A stretch of 7,992 nucleotides of DNA, taken from contig USIY01000092.1 of assembly GCA_900554845.1 (NCBI GenBank), positions 1 through 7,992 on the forward strand. The letters run 5' to 3'. Within the stretch, counting starts at the first letter, position 1. The number at the start of each line of letters is the position of its first letter. Both the position numbers and the translations under genes were made by a program. The notes under the pieces are model-generated. The model had not been told where the DNA came from and searched no databases. It was given only the letters and a program-made list of their open reading frames with translations. Source of the stretch: an uncultured Bacteroidales bacterium. GTDB lineage: Bacteria; Bacteroidota; Bacteroidia; Bacteroidales; Muribaculaceae. This document shows, in pieces, positions 1 to 7,300 of this stretch.

Positions 1-281
1 TCTCAGTGAAGATGATCGAAGCTGCTATGGGCGGCGAAGAATTCGTTTATCCCGTTGGATGCTATGCCGACACAGCACGCTACAACCACGTGATGATGGC
101 CATGCCTACCCGTGTCACCAAAGACGGCGTTTATTCAAAGCAGATCGTCGGCACTCCCGCCGAAATGGCCGCTCTCGACGCAAGCTACCAGCACCTCTGC
201 AAGATGCGCGACGAAGTTATCTCGATGGGCGTTGTGCCCCCGGTTGACAAGTGGTCGGAGCTCAACCCCAACCTGAAATAA
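1..281 (+). CDS. mdh: Malate dehydrogenase, C-terminal part (5' end outside window)
   Basis: This is the last ~93 codons of a gene that enters from the left edge. The frame is open from base 3 (a Ser codon precedes the GTG at 6), so GTG 6 is internal and not the start. The residues match my memory of the C-terminus of the ~333-residue Bacteroidales malate dehydrogenase: an IEAAMGGEEF segment, a YPVGCY segment, then TPAEMAALDASYQHLCKMRDE and an ending PP-x-x-x-W-x-x-LNPNL. The enzyme interconverts malate and oxaloacetate with NAD(H) in the cytoplasm, feeding the reductive (fumarate/succinate) branch used by these anaerobes. The NAD-binding Rossmann half and the catalytic His/Asp lie outside the window, so they cannot be checked. 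The gene ends at TAA 279-281 and a strong hairpin follows 37 bases later. The assignment rests on C-terminal family resemblance only. Confidence 0.82.
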   Translation, partial: SVKMIEAAMGGEEFVYPVGCYADTARYNHVMMAMPTRVTKDGVYSKQIVGTPAEMAALDASYQHLCKMRDEVISMGVVPPVDKWSELNPNLK

Positions 282-318
282 TTCAGATTATCAACCACAG
301 CCGCAAGGCTTATGAATC

Positions 319-344
319 AAAGGGACGTCCGCGGACGTCCCTTT
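319..344 (+). terminator. Rho-independent terminator of the malate dehydrogenase gene
   Basis: This 26-base stretch is a perfect palindrome. Its arms read AAAGGGACGTCC and its reverse complement around a central GC, so RNA could form a stem of 10-11 pairs closed by a 4-6 base CG-rich loop. It lies 37 bases after the malate dehydrogenase stop and is followed on the forward strand by CTTATT, a modest U-rich tail. As a full palindrome it could also stop reverse-strand transcription leaving the flavodoxin gene, but the reverse-strand tail is less U-rich. Confidence 0.8.
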
Positions 345-448
345 CTTATTGCAAGTAGTATTGCGAACAGATATTGCGTTTAAAGTACATGCTCTCCAAT
401 CTCTAATGCTGCATGGCTTCATACCCAACACTCTCTTAAACTTCAATT

Positions 449-469
449 CCCCAAAGTTCGCATTTGGGG
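449..469 (-). terminator. Possible terminator hairpin after the flavodoxin gene
   Basis: CCCCAAA at 449-455 and TTTGGGG at 463-469 form a perfect 7-bp stem with a 7-base loop. It begins 22 bases past the flavodoxin stop on the reverse strand. The reverse-strand tail (AATTGAAGTTT) is only weakly U-rich. The forward-strand tail (TCTTTATCCTTT) is better, so the hairpin could instead be a second, back-up stop for transcription from the left. Together with the palindrome at 319-344 it sits between two convergent genes. Confidence 0.45.
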
Positions 470-491
470 TCTTTATCCTTTGCTGTCCCTG

Positions 492-1220
492 TTACTTGGA
501 GATTAATCTTTTCTTTCCGTTGATGATGTATAGTCCGGCTGGAAGTGTGGCGGTTGATTCTGCATCGGCGAGCACCCTTACTCCGGAAAGTGAATATACT
601 GTGAAACCGATATTAGAGTCTTGCTCGATATTTTCTGTGCCGGAAGTCAGATTGCTGTAATCAATATCTTGAAGCCAGTTTTGTAAAAGAGATTTGGCAT
701 TTGATGTCTGAGAGCTGCGAATCCAGAGGCTTGGCGAGAGGAATGTGCCATTGGGAATAAGCTTTTTTGCATCACCTTCCACTCCGCTGATGCCGCTGCT
801 TGCGCTTGAAACAATCAGACCTATATTCTTGCCTGCCATTTCCTTGCCATACTGGAATAGAAAGGATTGTAAAGGAGCCGCCATGTTGCTCCACCATAGT
901 GGAGCGCCTATGATAATTGTTGAATACTGCGACATATCTACATTGACCGGGTCGATTGCAGGATAAGAGGCGGCATCGTCAGGATTATTGCGGATTGCCG
1001 CTATCTGGGCGCTGCCGATGGCGTAGTTGTTCGCGGCATAATCGAGACCCTTTTCTGCCGGTTCTACTTCGATTACATCGGCTTCAATTTGTGTATGGAG
1101 CTCGTTGACTATGTGCTCCACATTGTTTGTGTAGCTGTAATAGACGATAAGCGTTTTTGCCTGCGCTGTCATTGATAACATCAAGAGTGTAATTGCAAAT
1201 AATATTTTCTTCATTGTCAT
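492..1220 (-). CDS. Exported flavodoxin-fold protein with a T9SS-like C-terminal tail
   Basis: The product is 242 residues. Residues 1-21 form a signal peptide: Lys-Lys, a hydrophobic stretch ILFAITLLML, then a TAQA-type cleavage site. Residues 22-184 are a flavodoxin domain of the Flavodoxin_4 type. It has the phosphate-loop region YYSYTNN (27-33) after a hydrophobic first strand, and GAPLWW (105-110), where an aromatic residue would stack on FMN. Residues ~205-242 are an extra module (VYSLSGVRV, then LPAGLYIINGKK) that resembles the short type IX-secretion or surface-sorting tails of Bacteroidetes. Flavodoxins carry one or two electrons on FMN and are normally cytoplasmic, so a secreted version implies periplasmic or surface redox work; its partner is unknown. 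ATG 1220 is used because it fits the promoter, but ATG 1214 (MKK) is equally plausible. Neither has a Shine-Dalgarno sequence. The gene is divergent from the AraC-family gene, which may regulate it. Confidence 0.83.
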   Translation of the reverse strand: MTMKKILFAITLLMLSMTAQAKTLIVYYSYTNNVEHIVNELHTQIEADVIEVEPAEKGLDYAANNYAIGSAQIAAIRNNPDDAASYPAIDPVNVDMSQYSTIIIGAPLWWSNMAAPLQSFLFQYGKEMAGKNIGLIVSSASSGISGVEGDAKKLIPNGTFLSPSLWIRSSQTSNAKSLLQNWLQDIDYSNLTSGTENIEQDSNIGFTVYSLSGVRVLADAESTATLPAGLYIINGKKRLISK

Positions 1221-1234
1221 GTTTTTTGATATTG

Positions 1235-1266
1235 CAAAATTAGCTCCGTTTTATCAACTGTAAAAA
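1235..1266 (-). promoter_or_regulatory. Bacteroidales-type promoter for the flavodoxin gene
   Basis: On the reverse strand TAATTTTG (1242-1235) matches the Bacteroides -7 consensus TAnnTTTG exactly. A TTTTT run (1266-1262) sits 19 bases upstream, where the -33 element (TTTG-like) is expected. Transcription would start near 1229-1231, giving a leader of only about ten bases before ATG 1220. The leader is AT-rich, as is common in this group. Confidence 0.6.
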
Positions 1267-1310
1267 CCCGGTTTCAAGGATTTATGCCCATTTTTTCGGA
1301 TTGGAGTCTA

Positions 1311-1344
1311 TTCCGGAAAATAGGTTACTTTTCCCCGAAAGCGG
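1311..1344. promoter_or_regulatory. Candidate operator: two related half-sites 20 bp apart
   Basis: Two 14-base segments, TTCCGGAAAATAGG (1311-1324) and TTCCCCGAAAGCGG (1331-1344), agree at 9 positions and start exactly 20 bp apart, about two helical turns. AraC-family proteins typically bind direct repeats with about this spacing. The pair lies between the two divergent promoters and ends just before the AraC-gene -33 region. The similarity is modest and could be chance. Confidence 0.25.
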
Positions 1345-1345
1345 A

Positions 1346-1377
1346 TTTTTCCACTCCGCCGTTTATTAGTAATTTTG
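1346..1377 (+). promoter_or_regulatory. Bacteroidales-type promoter for the AraC-family gene
   Basis: TAATTTTG at 1370-1377 matches the TAnnTTTG -7 consensus. TTTTT at 1346-1350 sits 19 bases upstream as the -33 region. This is the same -33/spacer/-7 arrangement as the promoter facing the other way at 1235-1266. Start of transcription is expected near 1382-1384, leaving a leader of about 14 AT-rich bases before ATG 1397. Confidence 0.62.
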
Positions 1378-1396
1378 CACTTGAAAACAAAGCATT

Positions 1397-2296
1397 ATGG
1401 CAAACGAAGTAAAAATAGACACCATTCGCCGTCTCAACGACTATTACGGATTCGAGCATCTGAACCCGATGATAGCCGTCGGACATTATAAGGGAGAGCC
1501 GGAACCCGGTGCAACCACATACGAATTTGGCGTATATGCCATCTATATAAAGGAAACCAAAGGATGCGACCTGAACTACGGACTCACGAAATATGATTTC
1601 GACGAAATGTCTGTCACAGCTTTTGCTCCCGGCCAGAAAGTCACGACCGTAGTGGAAGAGGGACAGGAACAGCCACGCTGGACCGTACTTGCTTTCCATC
1701 CCGATTTTCTTGCCCGCACATCATTAGGCGGTAAGATGTCGTCATACGGTTATTTTTCCTACAACAGCAACGAGGCATTACATCTCTCGAAAGAGGAAGT
1801 CGATTTGCTCAGTGCCGTTCTTTCTCTGATAGAAAGAGAGATGAAACACAGCATAGACCGACATTCTCGTACGATCATAATTTCACAACTTGAAGTCTTC
1901 CTTGACTATTGCCTGCGTTTCTACGAGCGTCAGTTCTATTCGAGAGAGGTCATCAACAGCACGGTCATCGAGAAATTCAATGCATTGCTTGACGGATACA
2001 TGGCAAATGAAATCAGGGAACAGGGATTGCCGACCGTGGCTTATTTCGCCGACAGGCTGAATCTGTCGCCCGGTTATTTAGGCGAGCTTGTCAAGACAAG
2101 CACCGGGACAACTGCAAAGGACATGATTGCCGACCGCCTCGTAAACACTGCACGGGAACTGCTCAACGACCTTACCCTGTCGGTGACGCAGGTAGGCGAT
2201 ATGCTCGGCTTTGAATACCCGCAGCATTTTGTCCGTTTCTTCAAACGTCGCACAGGGCGCACTCCGAAGGAATATAGGACAATCGCTGCAAATTGA
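1397..2296 (+). CDS. AraC-family transcriptional regulator
   Basis: The product is 299 residues, the usual size for a two-domain AraC/XylS regulator. Residues ~20-120 are rich in beta-strand-like segments (for example YEFGVYAIYIKE and RWTVLAFHPDFL), consistent with the cupin-like sensor domain. Residues ~125-205 are helical linker or dimerisation sequence. Residues ~205-296 are the DNA-binding domain with two helix-turn-helix units: the first around LPTVAYFADRLNLSPGYLGELVK (211-233, shown in part as a family pattern) and the second around LSVTQVGDMLGF (261-272). It ends in the signature FVRFFKRRTGRTPKEYR (278-294). It would bind DNA in the cytoplasm and regulate adjacent genes, plausibly itself, the divergent flavodoxin gene and the downstream acetyltransferase. 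The effector is unknown. ATG 1397 was chosen because it sits about 20 bases after a good promoter; there is no Shine-Dalgarno sequence. Confidence 0.9.
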   Translation: MANEVKIDTIRRLNDYYGFEHLNPMIAVGHYKGEPEPGATTYEFGVYAIYIKETKGCDLNYGLTKYDFDEMSVTAFAPGQKVTTVVEEGQEQPRWTVLAFHPDFLARTSLGGKMSSYGYFSYNSNEALHLSKEEVDLLSAVLSLIEREMKHSIDRHSRTIIISQLEVFLDYCLRFYERQFYSREVINSTVIEKFNALLDGYMANEIREQGLPTVAYFADRLNLSPGYLGELVKTSTGTTAKDMIADRLVNTARELLNDLTLSVTQVGDMLGFEYPQHFVRFFKRRTGRTPKEYRTIAAN

Positions 2297-2323
2297 TAAC
2301 CGGATTATAAACACAATAAAGAT

Positions 2324-2896
2324 ATGACAATGAGACACGAAATCTTTGACAGGGACGTGCGCGGCGAGATGGTATCGCCGAAAGATTCCGGATATGATCT
2401 GCTGATAACCGACATCTTCGACACGATGAAGACAGCCACTGAGATGAACACCGGCTACCGCACGCCGGAGGAGGTCCATGAGTTCATGGGACGTATACTC
2501 GACAAGCCTCTTGACGAGTCAACCACCGTGCTTCCGCCTCTCTATATAGATTACGGCAAGCCCGTGACTATCGGCAAACGGTGCTTCATCCAGCAGTGCT
2601 GCACATTTTTCGGTCGCGGTGGAATAGAAATCGGCGATGATGTTTTCATCGGCCCCAAGTGCAACCTGATTACCATCAACCACGATGTCAATCCCGATAA
2701 CCGCAGCGCAACCTACGGCAAACCAATCAAGATCAAGGATAAAGTCTGGCTCGGCATCAACGCCACCGTTCTCCCCGGTGTCACCCTCGGCTACGGCTGC
2801 ATAGTCGGTGCCAACTCTGTCGTGACAAAGGATGTGCCGCCCATGACAATCGTAGCCGGCAATCCGGCACGAATCATCAAGGGAATCGAGGTCTGA
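2324..2896 (+). CDS. Hexapeptide-repeat O-acetyltransferase (maltose/galactoside acetyltransferase-like)
   Basis: The product is 190 residues, close to the LacA/Maa/NodL size. Residues ~20-75 form a helical N-terminal part (YRTPEEVHEFM, then a GRILDKPLDES segment). Residues ~80-185 form a left-handed beta-helix of [IV]-G-x-x-x-x repeats: VTIGKRCFI, IEIGDDVFIG, IKIKDKVWLG, VTLGYGCIVG. His120 in the INHD motif is the expected catalytic base, and VWLG (141-144) plus GANSVVTKDVPP and GNPARIIKGI are family signatures. The family moves acetyl from acetyl-CoA to a hydroxyl of a sugar or similar acceptor in the cytoplasm, as a trimer. The natural acceptor cannot be told from sequence. The gene lies 27 bp after the AraC-family gene with no visible terminator or promoter between them, so co-transcription is likely. 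ATG 2324 or ATG 2330 could be the start (M-T-M-R); AAAGAT precedes the first. Confidence 0.87.
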   Translation: MTMRHEIFDRDVRGEMVSPKDSGYDLLITDIFDTMKTATEMNTGYRTPEEVHEFMGRILDKPLDESTTVLPPLYIDYGKPVTIGKRCFIQQCCTFFGRGGIEIGDDVFIGPKCNLITINHDVNPDNRSATYGKPIKIKDKVWLGINATVLPGVTLGYGCIVGANSVVTKDVPPMTIVAGNPARIIKGIEV

Positions 2897-3077
2897 GATG
2901 TTTGTCAGAAGTGCCGGCATGTATGCAGTCGTGGATGTTTATTTCCCTTTGTTTAGGCAGGAAAACATCTTGTTCCGGAAAGCCTGACGTAAGGAGACAT
3001 GTGAATTCATAGCCTTCGGAAGCATTGACAATCTTCTTGATATGCTCCACCTCGTCAGACACGGGGTTCTGTGTCGA
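2897..3077 (-). pseudogene. Probable C-terminal remnant of a nitroreductase-family gene
   Basis: On the reverse strand an open frame runs from just after the TolC-type stop codon (3078-3080) to a stop at 2877-2879, with a first GTG at 3062. Its translation has the shape of a nitroreductase C-terminus: HIKKIVNASEGYEFTCLLTS, then GFPEQDVFLPKQREINIHDC. These correspond to the family pattern of a helix, 'P-E-G-Y-E-x-x-C-L-L-x-x-G-[YF]-P', a lysine/arginine-rich proline segment and an ending near 'E-I-V-H'. The FMN-binding N-terminal two thirds are absent; in their place is the end of the channel gene, in the same frame after one stop. No promoter or ribosome site is visible, so a functional gene is unlikely. 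The family match is from memory of short motifs, so an unrelated orphan frame remains possible. Confidence 0.42.
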
Positions 3078-4333
3078 TTACCTTCCTGTCGATATAAGAT
3101 ATTCTGTCTTTTTTATTTCATAAGTGGAATATGCCTCCGCATATTGGTCTTTACTCTGTTGAAAAAGTGTCTGGGCTTCGAGCAGATCACTCATGGTGGA
3201 AATGCCCGCTTTGTAGTAGTTTTCATTAAGACGGAGATTCTCGGCTGCCTGTTCAATTGATTTCTTTGCAAGTATAGCCTGTTGGTAGGCATTGCATAGA
3301 TCATTTTGAGATTTATGCATCCTGATTACCAACTGTTCCTGCCCGTCGTTTAGTTGCGTTATGGCATTTTCACAGGCAAGTTTCTGTTTTTTCATCGTAT
3401 ATGGAGCTTTCCATGAAATAGGGATTGAAACCGTTACAAGACCCAGGAGTGAATTTTGCGACGGACCCATGAAATTCTGGAACATATATCCGCCACTTAT
3501 GGACACAGTAGGCAAAAATTCTCCGAGCGTTATTTTCTTCTGCAAGCGTGCAGCCTCAACGCTTTTGTCAAGCAGTCTGTATTCTGTCGTAGCCAAAACC
3601 GCATCACCGTGATTGACAAAAAGAGATTCCGGCGATTCAAGAGGATGTTCCATGTCGATTGCCAGTTCTAAAGAATCCGTATCCAGACCCATACATTGCG
3701 CCAGAAGCATTTTCAGAACACCGATATTGTTTTCCACATCAATATATGCGCTTCTATTATCATTAAGGCGAAGATTAACCTGTAATAAATCATTCGGCTT
3801 TGTAATACCTGCTTTCACGGCATTGGCGACTTCGCGTTGTATAGTATCAAGAAGGCAACGGGCACTTTCAAGAGTATGCACTTTTTCCGTCAGAGCCGCA
3901 ATCTGCCAATAATATTGGCAACGGTCAGTCTGACTTCATTGGCGGTCTGGATACGCTGTATTTCACTGATCTCAACTCCGAGTTTAGCCATCTTGTAGCC
4001 ATTGAATATCCTTCCTCCGGCATATATGGGTAATGAAGCCATCGCATTCGCATACCACCCGCCGTCAAGCATCTCCATAGACTGAGGCCCCATATCCATT
4101 TTTATCATGTAATCGCTGGCTTTCATTCCACCGCCTCCGACCGACAATGAAGGAAAGAAATTGGCAAGTGCCTCTTTCTTCCCCTGCATGGCAGACAAGG
4201 CATCGTTGTTTGCCATTTTTATACGGGCATTGTGAGCCAATGCCATGTCGCGACATTCGCCAGGATTATATCTCTTTTGTGCCGATGCCGTTACTGCCAG
4301 CACCAGTGATATTGTAAAAAGTAATTTTTTCAT
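3078..4333 (-). pseudogene. TolC-family outer-membrane efflux channel, broken by a one-base frameshift
   Basis: Two adjacent frames make one TolC-type protein. The 5' half (4333-3890, 147 codons) starts with a signal peptide (MKKLLFTISLVLAVTASAQ) and has the early TolC pattern of a helix (CRDMALAHNARIKMA), a barrel segment (FFPSLSVGGG) and LPIYAGGRIFNGY. The 3' half (frame open from about 3911 to TAA 3080-3078) carries the long coiled-coil helices and second repeat (EFLPTVSISGGYMFQNF, VSIPISW, and a final ALLEAQTLF-like segment SDLLEAQTLFQQS), ending ISTGR. Near 3909-3913 one base is missing: restoring one T in the reverse-strand run changes NIIGRLRL-stop to NIYWQIAALTEKV and gives a 418-residue product, a normal family length. 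The channel would be a periplasm-spanning trimer that exports the substrates of the RND pump. Its ATG overlaps the pump stop as ATGA. A sequencing or assembly error is as likely as real loss. Confidence 0.85.
3904..3920 (-). other. Frameshift site inside a perfect inverted repeat
   Basis: The reverse strand reads TGCCAATATTATTGGCA, an 8-base arm and its exact reverse complement around a single base. The missing nucleotide of the channel gene falls in the centre: codons AAT-ATT should be followed by TAT-TGG, but only one of the required Ts is present. Short inverted repeats with an AT centre are prone to polymerase slippage and to sequencing compression, so both explanations fit. Confidence 0.75.
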
Positions 4334-7300
4334 TTCTGTCTATGTATTTTCCAATAAATTACCGGAAGGACGGTTACAACGAGTATCAGCGCGCCGATTC
4401 CTCCGAAAAGGATAGTGATTCCGACGGGCTTCCACATGGCTGAGCCGGAGATTATCATCGGCACAACACCAACCGCGGTAGTTACCGTTGTAAGGAAAAT
4501 CGGCACCATTCTCCGCTTGCCGGCTTCCAATGCCGCCTCGCGTGGAGTCTTGCCATTTTTCAATCCATCTTCAGCGTGTTCAAATATCAGGATTTCATTG
4601 CGCATGATAAGCCCCATTAGAGTAATAAAGCCGAATATTGTTGTCAATCCCATTGTTGTCCGGGTTGAGAACAGGCCGAACATGGCACCCGGCACAAATA
4701 GAAGTACGGCAAACATACATACCAGAGTCAGCGCGTAACTCTTGAAATTGAACAGCAAAAAGAAGAAGATAATAATCATGGCTATACCAAGCCCGGCACC
4801 GAGCTGTGGCAGGCTTTCATTATCATTTTCAATCTCTCCGCCGATTTCGGTAGTCACACCTTGCGGCAGACGTATGTTCTCACTGACATATTTTTGCAAA
4901 TCAGGCACGATTTCTTCTGCCATCATTGTGCGTGGCAGTTCAGCCGTTACTGTCAGGCATCTCACACCATTACGGTGGACTATTTTCGATTCGCTCCATT
5001 TTGGGGAAACCTGAGCAATTTGCCTTAAAGGTACTGTCTTCGCCGAGGTCATCGGCTGGACAGGCAAATTGTCGAATTTGTCAAAATCGGCATTGCCCCA
5101 GCTATTGTCCTTGAGAACCACCGGCAATCCATAATCGTCCTCCCAAATTGTGGTCACAAAACGGTCATTTGTATGCGACATAAGTTGCAGCGACGTGGTC
5201 TGACGGTTCAACCCCAGACGGGATGCCGCTTTTTCATCAAGCGTTACCTCCACAACCGGTTCAGGCTGCTCAAAGTCGGTGCGTACCCAAAGTAAATCAG
5301 GGTTCTGACGCATATACTGCATCAGATGGTCTGCGGCATAGTGCATGGAATCAGGATTATCACCGTAAAAACGGAATTCCAATGCTTGAAACACTTGCGA
5401 ATCAAGCTGTTTGAACTTAACAAAAGCATTTGGGAAAGCCTCCGACAGTTTTTCAGTGTATTCATCCACAAGTTCAACTGTTGCATCATTGGATGTAGTG
5501 TTTACAATAAACTGCGCGAAATTCTTTCCACCCTGTTTCGGAGTATAGGAGGCTTGAAAACGAGGGGAAGCACACCCTTTGAACGATGTTATTGCCTTGA
5601 CCCTCTCATCTTTGCTCAATACATTATAAACGGAATCAGTCACAGCCACTGTTTCCGCCAGCCCGGTTCCTTTAGGCAGATATATTTCGACCGCAAACTG
5701 GTCCCGTTCCGAACAAGACATCATTCTCTTCTTTATTTCTCCGGCGAAGAAAAGCGTCGACAGCATCAGGGCGGCTGCAATTCCGAGCGTCAGCCACGCA
5801 TGGGCGAATACCCATTCAAGAAGTCTGTCATATGCCTGCTGAACATAGTCTGTGATTGTTTTCTTTCCCTCCTTGCGGTTCTTTTTCTTAATTAGAATAA
5901 CCGCGAGAATAGGCACGACAACCATAGCGACAAAGAGTGAGGTCATCAGGTTTATTGCTATCGTAATCGGGAAGTCATGCAAAAAATCTCCTTTCTGGCC
6001 GGTGCAGGTAATCAGAAGCGGGAAGAAAATAGCGCTGATGCAGGCTGTGGCCAGAAGCATGGCAAGAAAATACTCCGACACGCTTTTACAGGCTGCGTGC
6101 CAACGGCTGTAACCTTTATTGAGGTATTCAAGATAACCGTCAATTACAATGACCGAGTCGTCCACCACCATGCCAAGCACTACAATCATCGCGGCAAGCG
6201 TTATGGTATTCAACGGTATGCCCACAAGATACATGATGCCCAATGATATGAATGTAGTCACCGGAATGGCTGTGGAGGCTACAAGTGCAGAGCTTATCGG
6301 AAACAGAATCATCATCATCAGAATGATTACAGCCATTGATATGAACAGGTCGCGGAGAAAAGAATTGACACTGGCGTTTACAACTCCGGCCTGATCGCTT
6401 ATGCAGTCAATAACCACATCTTCCGGCAATGATGTCGCCTTTATTTCAGCAAGCATCTTTTCAACATCTTTGCCATATTGCACGATATTGTTTCCCGCAA
6501 GCATCTCCATCGAGATTATGACACAGCGGTTGCCATTGTATTCTATATAGCCCCCGGTCTGGTCATATCCACGGGTCACAGATGCGATATCCCTTATTCT
6601 GACCACATGATTGCCGCCATCGCTGTATATTATCTGATCCGCTATTTCATCTTCGCCTTTTAATGATGGGCTTACATGGATAGGGGTATCGTTGCTCCAA
6701 CCTCCAAGACTGCCGCTGACAGTCGTGATTCCCTGTCCTGACAACACATCTATAATTACCTGCGGGCTAATCCCGTATTCTGAAAGACGGTTGTAATCCA
6801 CGTTTATCACAATCTGTTCTTTTAGATTGCCCAAAACCCTCACGTTGGAGACCGACGGTAGTTGTCTCAACCTGTCGCCGATAAGTTCACAGTATTTGTC
6901 AAGCTCCCGATAGCTCCGGCTGTCGCTTTCCACCGCGACCAGCAATGCCGAAGTATCTCCGAACTCATCATTTACAACCACATCTACCACTCCTTTGGGC
7001 AATGAGGATTTGAAACTGTTGAGTCCGTGCTTTATCTTGCTCCACACCTCATCCTTGTTGGATACATCGTCATTCAGTTCAACCATTACGCTGCAAAGCC
7101 CGTTCTGGCTGGTGCTGACGGTCTTAGCCCTGTTGACCTCCTTGAATGTGAACAAATATCTTTCAAGAGGCTTTACCAATTGTTCCTCCACTTCCTCGCT
7201 TGTAGCACCGGGATATATCCCTACAACAACCCCTGTCCGCAGAGTAAAATCGGGAAATTCCGCTTTGGGCATTTTGTCCAGCCCATAAATACCCAGAATT

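Noticed and set aside
1325..1699. A reverse-strand 124-codon frame over the divergent promoter region and AraC start
   Set aside because: It overlaps a strong promoter and the AraC N-terminus on the opposite strand and has no recognisable domain.
2078..2479. A reverse-strand 133-codon frame spanning the AraC and acetyltransferase genes
   Set aside because: It is antisense to two well-supported genes and its translation (Cys/His-rich, no motif) resembles nothing known.
2519..2920. A reverse-strand 133-codon frame over the acetyltransferase
   Set aside because: The repeated Asp/Gly/Ala pattern is the mirror of the hexapeptide repeats, so it is a shadow of the real gene.
2934..2969. Possible hairpin (GATGTTT and GGAAAACATC arms) as a terminator for the acetyltransferase
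   Set aside because: The stem needs a 3-base bulge, is AT-rich and lacks a T tract on either strand. It also lies within the apparent nitroreductase remnant, so the pairing may be chance.
3072..3093. Direct repeat TGTCGAT (3072-3078 and 3087-3093) flanking the channel gene stop, as a target-site duplication
   Set aside because: It is only 7 bases, spaced 15 bp apart, with no transposase or inverted ends between the copies.
5326..5895. A 189-codon forward-strand open frame inside the RND pump gene
   Set aside because: It lies wholly antisense to a well-conserved RND coding sequence, has low-complexity unrecognisable translation, and has no promoter or ribosome site. It is a shadow frame.
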